Assembly: GCF_027107535.1 (NCBI RefSeq)
Contig: NZ_CP114283.1
Span: 1-64,000 of the forward strand
DNA from: Streptomyces aurantiacus
Lineage (GTDB): Bacteria; Actinomycetota; Actinomycetes; Streptomycetales; Streptomycetaceae
Length of the DNA: 64,000 nt
Direction: 5' to 3'
The notes under the pieces were generated by a model. It saw nothing but the letters and a program-made list of their open reading frames with translations, was not told the origin of the DNA and made no database searches. The position numbers and the translations under genes were made by a program. Below are positions 32,413 through 41,706 of this stretch, in pieces (position 1 is the stretch's first letter; each line of letters starts with the position of its first letter).

Positions 32413-33848
32413 GGTCGGACCACCTGGGTCATCTCGGCGTCGGGGTTGGGTGCGGGGGCCGGCGCGGGGCGCCGGGCGGTGTCGCTGATCCGGATCAGGA
32501 TGCCGATGAGCGCCCAGTTGGCGATGACGGAGGAACCTCCGTACGCCAGGAACGGCATCGTCATACCGGTCAGCGGGATCAGGCCCATGACGCCGCCGGC
32601 GACGACGAAGACCTGGAGGGCGAAGGCGCCGGACAGACCGATCGCGAGCAGCTTGCCGAACGGGTCGCGGGCGGCGAGGGCGGTGCGTACGCCGCGCTCC
32701 ACGATCAGGCCGTACATCAGCAGGATCGCCATGACGCCGGCCAGGCCCAGCTCCTCGCCGAAGGTGGCGAGGATGAAGTCGGAGTTGGCGGCGAAGCCGA
32801 TGAGGTCGGAGTTGCCCTGGCCCAGTCCGGTGCCGAGGGTGCCGCCGGAGCCGAAGGCCCACAGGGCCTGCATGGACTGCTCGGTGTGACCGGCCACGCC
32901 CTCCTGGCTGAGGGTGTACTCGCGCATGGGGTCGAGCCAGGCCTGGACACGCTGCTGGACGTGCGTCTCGAAGGAGGCGACGCCGACGGCGCCGACCGCG
33001 GACATCAGCAGACCGAAGACGATCCAGCTGGTCCGTTCGGTGGCGACGTACAGCATGATCACGAACATGCCGAAGAAGAGCAGCGACGTACCGAGGTCGG
33101 TCTCGAAGACCAGGATCAGGATCGAGATGACCCAGACGACGATGATCGGGCCGAGGTCGCGTCCGCGTGGCAGGTAGATGCCCATGAAACGGCGGCTGGC
33201 GAGGGCCAGTGCGTCGCGTTTCACCATGAGGTAGCCCGCGAAGAAGACCGCGAGGACGATCTTCGCGAACTCACCGGGCTGGATGGTGCCGAGGCCGGGG
33301 ATCTTGATCCAGATCCTCGCGCCGAAGACGTTCTGGCCGAGTCCCGGGACCAGCGGCAGGAGCAGCAGGACGAGCGCGCCCACCATGGAGATGTACGTGT
33401 AGCGCTGCAGGACGCGGTGGTCCTTGAGGAAGACCAGTACGGCGACGAAGAGGGCCACACCCAGCGCGGAGTAGAGCAGCTGCCGAGGGGCCGCCTCGAC
33501 GAACGTACTGCGCGCCTGCAGTCGCTGCGACTGGTCCAGGCGCCAGATGACGACCAGTCCGATGCCGTTGAGCAGCGTCGCCAGAGGCAGCAGCAGCGGG
33601 TCCGCGTACGGCGCGAACTTCCGTACGACGAGGTGGCCGACGCCCGCGAGCAGGCCGAGACCGAGGCCGTAGCTCAGCAGTCCCGGAGGCACCGAGCCAT
33701 TGATGGCCAGACCGACGTTGGCATAGGCGAACACCGGGATGACCACGGCGAACACCAGCAGCGCGAGCTCGGTGTTACGTCTGCTCGGCGTGCCGATCGA
33801 GCCGATCGTGGACGTCTGGTGCGTCGACGGGTTGGTAGAACTGCTCAT
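32409..33848 (-). CDS. rodA: SEDS-family cell-wall polymerase (FtsW/RodA/SpoVE)
   Basis: 479 residues with about ten membrane helices. SEDS signatures: KIPGLGTIQPGEFAKI, FETDLGTSLL, and near the end TGMTMPFLAYGGSSVIANW. The conserved Asp-type catalytic loop lies in the FETDLG region. SEDS proteins polymerise lipid II with their paired class B PBP, here PbpA, which overlaps its stop. In mycobacteria the same slot is called rodA; in Streptomyces it is often labelled ftsW-like. Confidence 0.93.
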   Translation of the reverse strand: MSSSTNPSTHQTSTIGSIGTPSRRNTELALLVFAVVIPVFAYANVGLAINGSVPPGLLSYGLGLGLLAGVGHLVVRKFAPYADPLLLPLATLLNGIGLVVIWRLDQSQRLQARSTFVEAAPRQLLYSALGVALFVAVLVFLKDHRVLQRYTYISMVGALVLLLLPLVPGLGQNVFGARIWIKIPGLGTIQPGEFAKIVLAVFFAGYLMVKRDALALASRRFMGIYLPRGRDLGPIIVVWVISILILVFETDLGTSLLFFGMFVIMLYVATERTSWIVFGLLMSAVGAVGVASFETHVQQRVQAWLDPMREYTLSQEGVAGHTEQSMQALWAFGSGGTLGTGLGQGNSDLIGFAANSDFILATFGEELGLAGVMAILLMYGLIVERGVRTALAARDPFGKLLAIGLSGAFALQVFVVAGGVMGLIPLTGMTMPFLAYGGSSVIANWALIGILIRISDTARRPAPAPAPNPDAEMTQVVRP

Positions 33849-33874
33849 GGCGTGACAGGGCCCCTCACGGCTGC

Positions 33875-35425
33875 TTACTGCTTACCGCACAGCGAGACCA
33901 GCTTCTGCTCTTCGTCGGAGAGGCTGGGGCCGGGTGTGGGAGTGGGTGCGGTCGTGGACTTGGAAGGGTCGGGTGACGGCGACTGCTGCCCCGAGGAGGG
34001 TGCCGTCGGCGTCGGTGTGGCCTTGGACGCGGCGGAGGTACGTGTGGTTCCCGTGACACCGCCGGCCTCGCCCTCGCCGGTCTTCGCGTTCTGCTCGCTC
34101 TCGGCCTTGCGGCGTTCGGAGTTTTTCTTACAGGCGGACGCCTGGGTGGCCAGTTCCTCGATCTTCGACCGGGCGTCGCTCAGCCCGCCCTCCGCGATCG
34201 TGGCCTTGACCTGCTTCTGCTGGTACGGCGGCAGGTACTTGAGTTCGATCTCGGGGTGGTCCTTCTCCACCTTCGAGAGCGAGACCCAGGCAAGGTCCTG
34301 GCTGATGCCCTGGTAGAGCGCGACGTGCTCGTCGTTGGCGCCGACGTAGTACTGCGTCTGGGTCCAGCGGTATCCGCCGTACAGACCGCCGCCGATGACG
34401 CCGAGCGCGAGCACGATGTAGAGAGATCTCTTCAGCCACTTCCGCCCGGAGCTCGGCTTGACGAAGTCGTCGTCGGAGTAGCCGCCGAACCCCGCCGTGG
34501 ATACGTAACCGGTGGTGTCGCCGCTGCCGGGCGGGCCGAACTCACCGCCGCCACCCTGTCCGGGCACCTGCCGGCCGAGGCTGGAGGCGCGGCCGGCGGG
34601 CGTCTGCATGGCGCCGTTGTCGTGCAGCTGGTGCTGGTTCTCGGCGACCGCGCCCACGACGACCGGGGTGTCGGAGAGCTGCGCGGCGAGGGTGTCCCCG
34701 CCGTCGATGTCGAGGACGTCGGCCACGATGACGGTGATGTTGTCGGGGCCGCCGCCGCGCAGCGCGAGCTCGATGAGCTGCTGCACGGTCTCCTGGGGGC
34801 CCTGATAGCTGGCGAGGGTGTCCTCCATCGTCTGGTGGGAGACGACCCCCGACAGCCCGTCGGAGCAGATCAGGTACCGGTCGCCGGCGCGGACCTCACG
34901 GATGGAGAGATCGGGCTCGACGTGGTCGCCGCTTCCCAGCGCGCGCATGAGGAGGGACCGCTGCGGGTGGGTGGTCGCCTCCTCCTCGGTGATGCGTCCC
35001 TCGTCGACGAGGCGCTGGACCCACGTGTGGTCCTGCGTGATCTGCGTCAGCACGCCGTCCCGCAGGAGGTAGGCGCGGGAGTCACCGACGTGCACGAGGC
35101 CGAGCCGCTGACCGGTCCACAGGAGCGCGGTGAGGGTCGTCCCCATGCCCTCGAGCTGGGGGTCCTCCTCGACCATCATCCTGAGCTGGTCGTTGGCGCG
35201 CTGAACGGCCGTGCCGAGCGAGGTGAGGATGTCGGAGCCGGGCACGTCGTCGTCGAGCGCGACGATGGTGGAGATCACCTCGGAGGAGGCGACCTCACCG
35301 GCGGCCTGGCCGCCCATCCCGTCGGCGATCGCGAGCAGGCGGGGACCGGCGTAACCGGAGTCCTCGTTGCCCTCGCGGATCATGCCTTTGTGCGATCCGG
35401 CGGCGAAGCGCAGTGACAGACTCAT
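33875..35425 (-). CDS. pstP: PP2C-type Ser/Thr protein phosphatase
   Basis: 516 residues from ATG 35425 (GCGAGGTG upstream); in-frame starts at 35455 and 35470 are alternatives. PP2C domain 1-240: metal-binding motifs REGNEDSGY, AIADGMGGQ, VHVGDSRAYLLRDG, SDGLSGVV and GGPDNITVIVA. One membrane helix (LYIVLALGVIGGGLYGGY, about residue 335), an extracellular domain (QTQYYVGANDEHVALYQGI) and a Ser/Thr/Pro-rich end. It removes phosphate from PknB and its substrates. Confidence 0.94.
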   Translation of the reverse strand: MSLSLRFAAGSHKGMIREGNEDSGYAGPRLLAIADGMGGQAAGEVASSEVISTIVALDDDVPGSDILTSLGTAVQRANDQLRMMVEEDPQLEGMGTTLTALLWTGQRLGLVHVGDSRAYLLRDGVLTQITQDHTWVQRLVDEGRITEEEATTHPQRSLLMRALGSGDHVEPDLSIREVRAGDRYLICSDGLSGVVSHQTMEDTLASYQGPQETVQQLIELALRGGGPDNITVIVADVLDIDGGDTLAAQLSDTPVVVGAVAENQHQLHDNGAMQTPAGRASSLGRQVPGQGGGGEFGPPGSGDTTGYVSTAGFGGYSDDDFVKPSSGRKWLKRSLYIVLALGVIGGGLYGGYRWTQTQYYVGANDEHVALYQGISQDLAWVSLSKVEKDHPEIELKYLPPYQQKQVKATIAEGGLSDARSKIEELATQASACKKNSERRKAESEQNAKTGEGEAGGVTGTTRTSAASKATPTPTAPSSGQQSPSPDPSKSTTAPTPTPGPSLSDEEQKLVSLCGKQ

Positions 35426-35553
35426 GCGCACCTCGCCCGTCGGCTCCGGGTACATCCGCACGGTGCCCACCCTCCGGTCGGGAGCGTGCCGGGGTCCGTC
35501 GTGTGGACCGCCGCTGCTCGCTCGCTCCGCTCGCGCTCATTCATGACGTGGTA

Positions 35554-36075
35554 CTACTTCCGCAGCTCGATGACGGTCTTGCCGATGCGGATCGGCGCGC
35601 CCAGCGGAACCGGCAGAGGAGTCGTCAGTCGGGTCCGGTCGAGATACGTGCCGTTGGTGGACCCGAGATCCTCGACGATCCACTGGCCGTCACGGTCCGG
35701 GTAGATCCTGGCATGCCTGCTGGAGGCGTAGTCGTCGTCCAGCACGATGGTGCTGTCGTGTGCGCGGCCCAGCGTGATGGTCTGCCCCTGCAGGGCGACC
35801 GTCGTGCCCGTGAGGGTGCCCTCGGAGACGACCAGCTTGGTGGGAGCGCCACGGCGCTGGCGGCCGCCGCCGCTGGGCGCCGCCTGCTGGCGCTGCGGTG
35901 GTGGCGCGGTTTGGCGCGCGGTCTGCTGCGGCCTCTGGGCTTCCCGTCGCGACCCGCGCTGTGTGACGCGCGTTCCGAACAGGTCGCTGCGGATGACCTG
36001 CACGGCCACGATCACGAACAGCCACAGTACGGCCAGGAAACCCAGCCGCATGACCGTGAGGGTCAGCTCTGACAT
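35554..36075 (-). CDS. fhaB: FHA-domain protein FhaB
   Basis: 173 residues: N-terminal membrane helix (LGFLAVLWLFVIVAVQVI), a Gln/Pro/Arg linker, and an FHA domain at about 85-170 (ITLGRAHDSTIVLDDDYASSRHARIY, DLGSTNGTYLD) that binds phosphothreonine. It is expected to link kinase signalling to the wall machinery. ATG 36075 follows the fhaA stop by 10 bases. Confidence 0.94.
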   Translation of the reverse strand: MSELTLTVMRLGFLAVLWLFVIVAVQVIRSDLFGTRVTQRGSRREAQRPQQTARQTAPPPQRQQAAPSGGGRQRRGAPTKLVVSEGTLTGTTVALQGQTITLGRAHDSTIVLDDDYASSRHARIYPDRDGQWIVEDLGSTNGTYLDRTRLTTPLPVPLGAPIRIGKTVIELRK

Positions 36076-36085
36076 TGCCCCCGCT

Positions 36086-36931
36086 TCACCCTTCGGCTTG
36101 CCGGTAAATGATGGTGGTGCTGCCCACGACGATCCGCGAGCCGTCGCGGAGCGTAGCGCGGGTGGTGTGCTGCCCGTCCACCACGATGCCGTTGGTGGAC
36201 CCGAGATCCTGGACGGTCGAGGGCGTTCCGGTCCGGATCTCACAGTGCCGACGTGAGACGCCGGGGTCGTCGATCCGCACGTCGGCTTCGGTGCTGCGGC
36301 CCAGCACGAGCGTCGGGCGGGAGATCTGATGGCGGGTGCCGTTGACCTCGATCCAGTGCCGCGTGCGGCCACCCGGCTGCGGGGCCGCGGCGGGCCGCTG
36401 GCCCGCGGGTGCTGCGGCCGGACGGCCGCCGGGCGGCGGCGCGGCAGGCATGGGAGGAGCGGCCGCGGGCGGATAGCCGTAGCCACCGGCCTGGCCGCGG
36501 GCGGCCGCCGGGGGCGGGCCCGCGGGGGCGCGCTCGGGAGCGGCCTGCTGGTTCGCGGAGGAGGCGAGCGTACGACTGCGTACCCGGTACAGGCCGGTGT
36601 CGAGGTCGTCCGCCTTCTCCAGGTGGACCTTGATGGTGCCCATGAAGGTGTAGCGCTGCTGCTTGGCGTAGTCGCGCACCATGCCGGCCAGCTCGTCGCC
36701 GAGCTGGCCCGAGTAGGGGCTGAGACGCTCGAAGTCCGGCGTGCTCAGCTCCACGATGAAGTCGTTGGGGACCACGGTCCGGTCGCGGTTCCAGATGGTG
36801 GCGTTGTTGTCGCACTCGCGCTGAAGCGCTCCCGCGATCTCCACGGGCTGGACCTCGGACTTGAACACCTTGGCGAAGGTGCCGTTGACCAGACCTTCGA
36901 GACGTTGCTCGAACTTCTTCAGGACTCCCAT
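36086..36931 (-). CDS. fhaA: FHA-domain protein FhaA (DUF3662 plus FHA)
   Basis: 281 residues. Residues 1-115 form the DUF3662 domain (MGVLKKFEQRLEGLVNGTFAKVFKSEVQPVEIAGAL); a Pro/Ala/Gly-rich linker follows; the FHA domain at about 200-280 has LVLGRSTEADVRIDDPGVSRRHCEI and DLGSTNGIVVDG. In mycobacteria FhaA binds phosphorylated MviN and controls peptidoglycan precursor export. It is the first gene of the minus-strand operon. Confidence 0.95.
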   Translation of the reverse strand: MGVLKKFEQRLEGLVNGTFAKVFKSEVQPVEIAGALQRECDNNATIWNRDRTVVPNDFIVELSTPDFERLSPYSGQLGDELAGMVRDYAKQQRYTFMGTIKVHLEKADDLDTGLYRVRSRTLASSANQQAAPERAPAGPPPAAARGQAGGYGYPPAAAPPMPAAPPPGGRPAAAPAGQRPAAAPQPGGRTRHWIEVNGTRHQISRPTLVLGRSTEADVRIDDPGVSRRHCEIRTGTPSTVQDLGSTNGIVVDGQHTTRATLRDGSRIVVGSTTIIYRQAEG

Positions 36932-37432
36932 GGGGCACCTCCTCCGTCGTCGTTGCCCTGGTACTGCTTACTGATCGTATCCACGCGCCGGGAAATCGGC
37001 TGGTTCCCCCTGTCGGACCGGTCGACAGAAGTCGACGTCCACTGAAGTCCCCTCCCGAAGTTCCCGCCCGAGCTCCTCTTCGAACTCTCCCGCGGTACTC
37101 CGTATGGGAAGGATCGTAGAGGCGGCCTCACCACAGTGTCCCGCACCCGACTGTGGGTCCCGGCCCTCTCCAGGGCAGATGGCCGGGACCGGTACGAGGT
37201 TGATACGTGAACCGGTTCCGGTTGGTACGTGGAGGGTGGGAGCGGTGGGATCCGGGGCGCCACAGGAGGTGCTCCCGCAGGTGATGGTGGGGTGACACGG
37301 GGGCCGGTTGCCTTGCCGCTGCCCTCCCGCTGCCCGCGGAAACGGATGTGAATCCACCCCATCCAGCGTGCTAATCTTCTGGATGTCGGAAGGCGCTCAC
37401 CCCCCTTGTGAGAGACGGACGACACACCCAAT
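36932..37432. other. fhaA/tRNA-Leu intergenic region
   Basis: 501 bases without a gene. Seen: palindrome GAACCGGTTC (37209-37218), a stem CCACAGT/ACTGTGG (37129-37155), and TAATCT at 37372-37377 in the context GCTAATCTTC, the probable tRNA-Leu -10. The fhaA promoter was not identified. Confidence 0.45.
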
Positions 37433-37519
37433 GCGCGGGTGGCGGAATAGGCAGACGCGCTGGATTCAGGTTCCAGTGCCCGAAAGGGCGTGGGGGTTCA
37501 ACTCCCCCCTCGCGCACCA
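37433..37519 (+). tRNA. tRNA-Leu (anticodon CAG)
   Basis: Acceptor GCGCGGG/CTCGCGC (one G-T), long variable arm (TGCCCGAAAGGGCGT) typical of Leu/Ser, anticodon CAG at 37467-37469 in a CTGGA/TCCAG stem, T-arm GGGGGTTCAACTCCCCC. CCA is encoded (37517-37519). Confidence 0.98.
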
Positions 37520-37524
37520 GCAGA

Positions 37525-37568
37525 AGACGGGTCTCCGTCAGGACGAAAGTTCTGACGGGGGCCCGTTT
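37525..37568 (+). terminator. tRNA-Leu terminator
   Basis: About 18 paired bases (AGACGGGTCTCCGTCAG with CTGACGGGGGCCCGTTT, some G-U) around GGACGAAAGT-like loop, 6 bases after the tRNA. Confidence 0.8.
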
Positions 37569-37750
37569 CTCGTTGTGGGACGGGGTTGGGTTGCGGTCGT
37601 CCGTTCACAGAGCTGGGCCCGTGACGGTGAGGTATCTCACGGTCGGGTCCTGCCTTTTCGGTACGGAGGGCGTCGCTGGTCCTGTGTTCGTGACTCGGAG
37701 CAGCACCTGGGATGCTGCCGGTCCGGAGTACGTGAGGGGAGTGGGGCTTC

Positions 37751-38419
37751 GTGAAGGTGATCCTCTTCGGGGCGACCGGGATGGTCGGCCGCGGGGTTCT
37801 GCGGGAGTGCCTTCGGGACGCGGCGGTCGAGAGCGTGCTGGTGGTCGGCCGTACGGCGCTGGGGGTCTCGCATCCGAAGCTGCGGGAGGTCGTTCGGCCC
37901 GATCTCATGGACCTCGGCGGGCTGGAGGAGCGACTCTCCGGGTACGACGCCTGCTTCTTCTGCCTCGGTGTCTCGTCGGCAGGCATGAAGGAGGCCGCGT
38001 ACCGCACCGTCACGTACGACCTCACGCTCGCGGTGGCGCGCCCCCTGGCCTCGTGGAATCCGGGGCTGACCTTCTGTTACGTGTCCGGGCAGGGGACCGA
38101 CAGCTCCGCGCGCGGGCGGGTCATGTGGGCGCGGGTCAAGGGGGAGACGGAGAACGCGCTGCTCGCGCTGGACGGTGTGGAGGCGTACATGTTCCGGCCG
38201 GGGCTCGTCCAGCCGCTCGACGGGATCACGTCCAAGACGCGGGTGTACCGCGTCTTCTACGCGTTGACCGGGAGGCTGCTGCCCGTCCTGCGGAGGCTGG
38301 CGCCCCGCTGGATCACCACGACGGAACACATGGGCCTGGCGATGATCGCGGTGGCCCGGGACGGGGCGGAGGACCGGGTGCTGGAGCCCGAGGGGATCAA
38401 CAGGCTCGCGGGGGCGTGA
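37751..38419 (+). CDS. NAD(P)-binding Rossmann-fold protein (atypical SDR)
   Basis: 222 residues, GTG start. N-terminal VKVILFGATGMVGRGVLREC is the GxTGxxG nucleotide-binding motif; RxxL-type VVGRTAL and FFCLGVSSAG follow; YVSGQGTDSS and RVMWARVKGETENAL stand where YxxxK lies in other families (Trp-Ala-Arg-Val-Lys, so tyrosine is missing). This fits atypical SDRs related to NDP-sugar epimerases/oxidoreductases (HTATIP2-like). The C-terminus ends near LRRLAPRWITTTEHMGLAM. Substrate unknown. Confidence 0.82.
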   Translation: MKVILFGATGMVGRGVLRECLRDAAVESVLVVGRTALGVSHPKLREVVRPDLMDLGGLEERLSGYDACFFCLGVSSAGMKEAAYRTVTYDLTLAVARPLASWNPGLTFCYVSGQGTDSSARGRVMWARVKGETENALLALDGVEAYMFRPGLVQPLDGITSKTRVYRVFYALTGRLLPVLRRLAPRWITTTEHMGLAMIAVARDGAEDRVLEPEGINRLAGA

Positions 38420-38662
38420 GGCGGATTCCGCCCGTCTGCGGGGCCCGGCGAGGTGTCCGGATCCCCGGGGCGGGCGGTACGGCCGGGGCGCGCGCCCTAC
38501 TCACTGTGGTGGCGGTCCGTGGATCCGGTCGTCACCGCGGGCAGGTGGCGCACTTCCGCGTCGGGCGGTTCTGTCGGCCTGTGAGCCGATCTGCTCGGTG
38601 CGTGTCCTCCCCCTGGCGGCCGGGAGGGGATCCGGGTCCGGCTGCCGCTTCTGAGCTGTGTG

Positions 38663-38689
38663 TTTTCCACAGCCGCGGAGTTGTCCACA
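38663..38689. other. Pair of DnaA boxes upstream of the DUF2252 gene
   Basis: TTTTCCACA (38663-38671) and TTGTCCACA (38681-38689), same orientation, 18 bases apart, in a 344-base gene-free gap. TACCGT at 38718-38723 is a possible -10 for the next gene, so DnaA could control it. Confidence 0.6.
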
Positions 38690-38763
38690 GGGGCTCACGC
38701 GAATCGGCGCCCGGCGGTACCGTCGTCACGAGTTGATGTTCGTGTGCGGGGGAGGCGATTCGG

Positions 38764-40179
38764 GTGAGCGAGACCGGCGGTGCGGTGACCGGGACGATGA
38801 GGATTCCGAAGGTGGACGGGTTCGCGGGATGGCCCGCGGAGGACTTGTCCAAGAAGGAGGGCAAGGACCTTCGGGCACGCGTCCCGCGCAGCGTGCACGC
38901 GTCGTTCGACGCGGACGGCGACCGCCCGGACGCGTTGACGGCGGTGAAGGAGTCCAGCCGCGGCCGCCTCGCCGAGCTCACCCCGATAAGGGTGGGCAGG
39001 ATGGCGGCCACGCCCTTCGCCTTTTTGCGCGGTTCGGCCGGCCTGATGGCGTACGACCTGGCGCGTACGCCGGTGACGGGCATCGGCGCGCAGATCTGCG
39101 GCGACGCCCACGCGGCCAACTTCGGCCTGTACGGGGACGCGCGGGGCGGCCTCGTCATGGACCTGAACGACTTCGACGAAACGGTGCACGGGCCCTGGGA
39201 GTGGGACCTCAAGCGTCTCGCGACCTCGCTGGTGCTCGCCGCACGTGAGGCGGGAGCGGACGAGGACACGTGCCGCAAGGCCGCCCACTTCGCGGCCGGC
39301 TCCTACCGGCGCACGATGCGGCTGCTCGCCAAGCTCCCGGCCCTGGACGCGTGGAACGCCATCGCGGACGAGGAGCTGGTCTCGCACGCCGACGCACACG
39401 ACCTGCTCGGCACGCTGGAGCGGGTCTCGGAGAAGGCGCGGGGCAACACCAGCGGGCGGTTCGCGGCGAAGTCCACCGAGGAGGTGGAGGGCGGCGGGCG
39501 CCGGTTCGTCGACGCCTCTCCCGTGCTGCGTCGCGTCCCGGACGCCGAGGCCGCCGCGGTCGCGCTGTCGCTGGAGGAGTACCTGGGCACGCTCTCCGAG
39601 GACCGCCGCCCTCTCCTCGCGAGGTACGCGGTGCACGATGTCGCCTTCCGCGTGGTCGGCACGGGCAGCGTGGGCACGCGTTCGTACGTGGTGCTGCTGC
39701 TGGACCACCGCGAAGAGCCGCTCGTCCTCCAGGTGAAGGAGGCCCGTACGTCCGTCCTGGTGCCGCATCTGGAGACGGTCGGCTTCGCGGTGCCGGAGGT
39801 GGCGCACGAGGGCCGCCGGGTCGTCATCGGCCAGAAGCGCATGCAGGTCGTCAGTGACAACCTCCTCGGCTGGACCTCCGTCGAGGGGCGCCCGTTCCAG
39901 GTGAGGCAGTTCCGCAACCGCAAGGGCAGCGTCGATCCCGCGGCGCTGGCAGCGGACCAGGTGGACGACTACGCGCGGATGACGGGGGCGCTGCTGGCGC
40001 GGGCACACGCCCACAGTGCCGATCCGCGGCTGGTCGCGGGCTACTGCGGCAAGAGCGAGGAGCTGGACGAGGCGGTCGCCTCCTTCTCGATGGCGTACGC
40101 GGACCGCACCGAGGCCGACCACGCGGAGCTGGTGGCAGCCGTGCGCGCGGGGCGGATCGCGGGCGAGCTGGGGGTCTGA
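38764..40179 (+). CDS. DUF2252 family protein
   Basis: 471 residues, GTG start with GGGGGAGG upstream. DUF2252 features: RVPRSVHASFDADGDRPD, FLRGSAGLMAYDL, ICGDAHAANFGLYGDARGGLVMDLNDFDET (kinase-like HxxNF loop and DLNDFD) and GPWEWDLKRLATSLVLA. The family is distantly kinase-like; activity is not established. The gene stands alone with DnaA boxes upstream. Confidence 0.88.
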   Translation: MSETGGAVTGTMRIPKVDGFAGWPAEDLSKKEGKDLRARVPRSVHASFDADGDRPDALTAVKESSRGRLAELTPIRVGRMAATPFAFLRGSAGLMAYDLARTPVTGIGAQICGDAHAANFGLYGDARGGLVMDLNDFDETVHGPWEWDLKRLATSLVLAAREAGADEDTCRKAAHFAAGSYRRTMRLLAKLPALDAWNAIADEELVSHADAHDLLGTLERVSEKARGNTSGRFAAKSTEEVEGGGRRFVDASPVLRRVPDAEAAAVALSLEEYLGTLSEDRRPLLARYAVHDVAFRVVGTGSVGTRSYVVLLLDHREEPLVLQVKEARTSVLVPHLETVGFAVPEVAHEGRRVVIGQKRMQVVSDNLLGWTSVEGRPFQVRQFRNRKGSVDPAALAADQVDDYARMTGALLARAHAHSADPRLVAGYCGKSEELDEAVASFSMAYADRTEADHAELVAAVRAGRIAGELGV

Positions 40180-40416
40180 ACGGCAACGGGCGGGCTCGTG
40201 CATCGGCGTCGGGAGCCTCCGCGGCGGTGAGCCTGTACGCCGGGGGCCCTGCGTGCCGGCGAGCCGGTATCCGCCGTGGAGGTGGCGGGCAGAGCCTGAG
40301 GGCTGGGACCTGGGCGGCGGGGATTTTCAACGGTGGCCAGGCGGGGGTGAGGAACCGGCGGCAGGGGCGAAAGCCCTTGTCCGAGGGAGCTCCGGGTGGC
40401 CGGTGGGGCCGTGGCC

Positions 40417-40422
40417 TAGGCT
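40417..40422 (+). promoter_or_regulatory. Probable leaderless -10 for the J-domain gene
   Basis: TAGGCT, 6 bases before GTG 40429; no ribosome site present. Confidence 0.5.
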
Positions 40423-40428
40423 GGTCGG

Positions 40429-41466
40429 GTGACGACCCCGGAAGCTGATCAGTCCCCGTCCGAGCCGCCGTCCGAGCCCTCTGCGGAGCCGGTCGCCGGT
40501 GAGCCGAGCGCTGGGGAGGCGGTCGCCGAGGAGGCGCACGTCGAAGCGGAGGCCGAGGCATCCGTCAGGACCGGCGCCGAATCGAGCGCCTCCGCGTCGA
40601 CGGGCGCGGGCAGGAGCCACGAACCAGCCGAGGGCGGACCAGCGGAGGACGAGCCCGTAAGCGGTGCCGGGGGCGATGAGGCGGAGCGGCCCGAGGCGCG
40701 CCTGGAGCGGGCCGTGCGTGCGGCCGAGCAGGCGCTGATCGAGTTCGAGATCGCCGTGGAGACGTTCCGGGTCGAGGTGGAGAACTTCTCCCGGCTGCAC
40801 CACCAGCGGCTCGGGCCGATGTACTCGCGGCTCGACGAGCTGGAGGCACAGATCGCCGAAGCGCGTGCCGCGAGCACCGGCGACCCGGAGGACGTGCGCA
40901 AGGCGCAGGAGGCCCGGGCCCGGGTCATGCCGATGCCGGGGATCGAGGAGCTGTTCCACGACTGGCTCGACTCGGACGGGCTGTCCGCGGAAGCCTCGGC
41001 GATGCTCACCGAGCAGCCCGTGCGTCCACCGCAGCGGGTGCGGCCGAGCGACGAGGCCCGCAAGCTCTACCGGGAGCTCGTCCGCAAGGCGCACCCCGAC
41101 CTGGCGCAGGACGACACGGAGCGCGCGCGGCGCGACGAGTTCATCGCTCGTGTCAACGCCGCCTACGGCCGTGGGGACGAGGCCCTGCTCCGGGAGCTGT
41201 CCGAGGAGTGGGCGGCCGGTCCTGTGCCCGAGGAGTGGCGGCCGAGTCGCAGCGAGGAGCTCTACGTCCGTCTGGAGTGGCTCGCCCAGCGCAAGGAACT
41301 GCTGGCGCTCGTCGCCCGCGACCTGGAGGAGAGCGCGATCGGCGCGATGCTCAAGATCGCGCCGGACGACCCCGACCGGCTGTTGGAGGAGATCGCCGAG
41401 CAACTGCTCACACAGGTCGGCGAGCGGGAGGCGGAGCTGGCGGGGCTGCTCGGCAGCGGTGCCTGA
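40429..41466 (+). CDS. J-domain (DnaJ-like) protein
   Basis: 345 residues. Residues 1-90 are acidic and Ala/Glu/Ser-rich; a coiled-coil region follows (ARLERAVRAAEQALIEFEIAVETFRVEVENF to QIAEARAAS); the J domain at about 210-260 has KLYRELVRKAHPDLAQDD with the HPD motif needed to stimulate Hsp70; the C-terminal 80 residues are helical (WLAQRKELLALVARDLEESAIG). There is no zinc finger, so it is a type III J protein that would direct DnaK to a specific task. Confidence 0.83.
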   Translation: MTTPEADQSPSEPPSEPSAEPVAGEPSAGEAVAEEAHVEAEAEASVRTGAESSASASTGAGRSHEPAEGGPAEDEPVSGAGGDEAERPEARLERAVRAAEQALIEFEIAVETFRVEVENFSRLHHQRLGPMYSRLDELEAQIAEARAASTGDPEDVRKAQEARARVMPMPGIEELFHDWLDSDGLSAEASAMLTEQPVRPPQRVRPSDEARKLYRELVRKAHPDLAQDDTERARRDEFIARVNAAYGRGDEALLRELSEEWAAGPVPEEWRPSRSEELYVRLEWLAQRKELLALVARDLEESAIGAMLKIAPDDPDRLLEEIAEQLLTQVGEREAELAGLLGSGA

Positions 41467-41693
41467 GAAGGGTTCGCCGGGGGCGTGGCCGGCGCCGGGC
41501 GCGTGGCCGGCTTCGGCAGCGGCGGCACAAGGCGGGGGCGGACGGCAAGCCGCAGGCGTCTGAGTGGTCGGCCGCGGTCGGTCGTGGCCGGCTTCCGGAT
41601 GCGTCCCTGCTTCCGGAACGCGGTGGTGGCCGGGGCCCCTGGCGGGTGGGATTGCCGGGCGGATCCGCGGCTCTGTGGAACGGGCCGGTCGGG

Positions 41694-41699
41694 TAGCGT
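41694..41699 (+). promoter_or_regulatory. Probable leaderless -10 for the rhodanese gene
   Basis: TAGCGT, 7 bases before ATG 41707, with only a weak GGGGA between them. Confidence 0.45.
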
Positions 41700-41706
41700 C
41701 GGGGAC

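Noticed and set aside
37433..37600. tRNA-Leu as an attachment site of an integrated element
   Set aside because: No integrase nearby and no repeated 3' tRNA end was found in the window.
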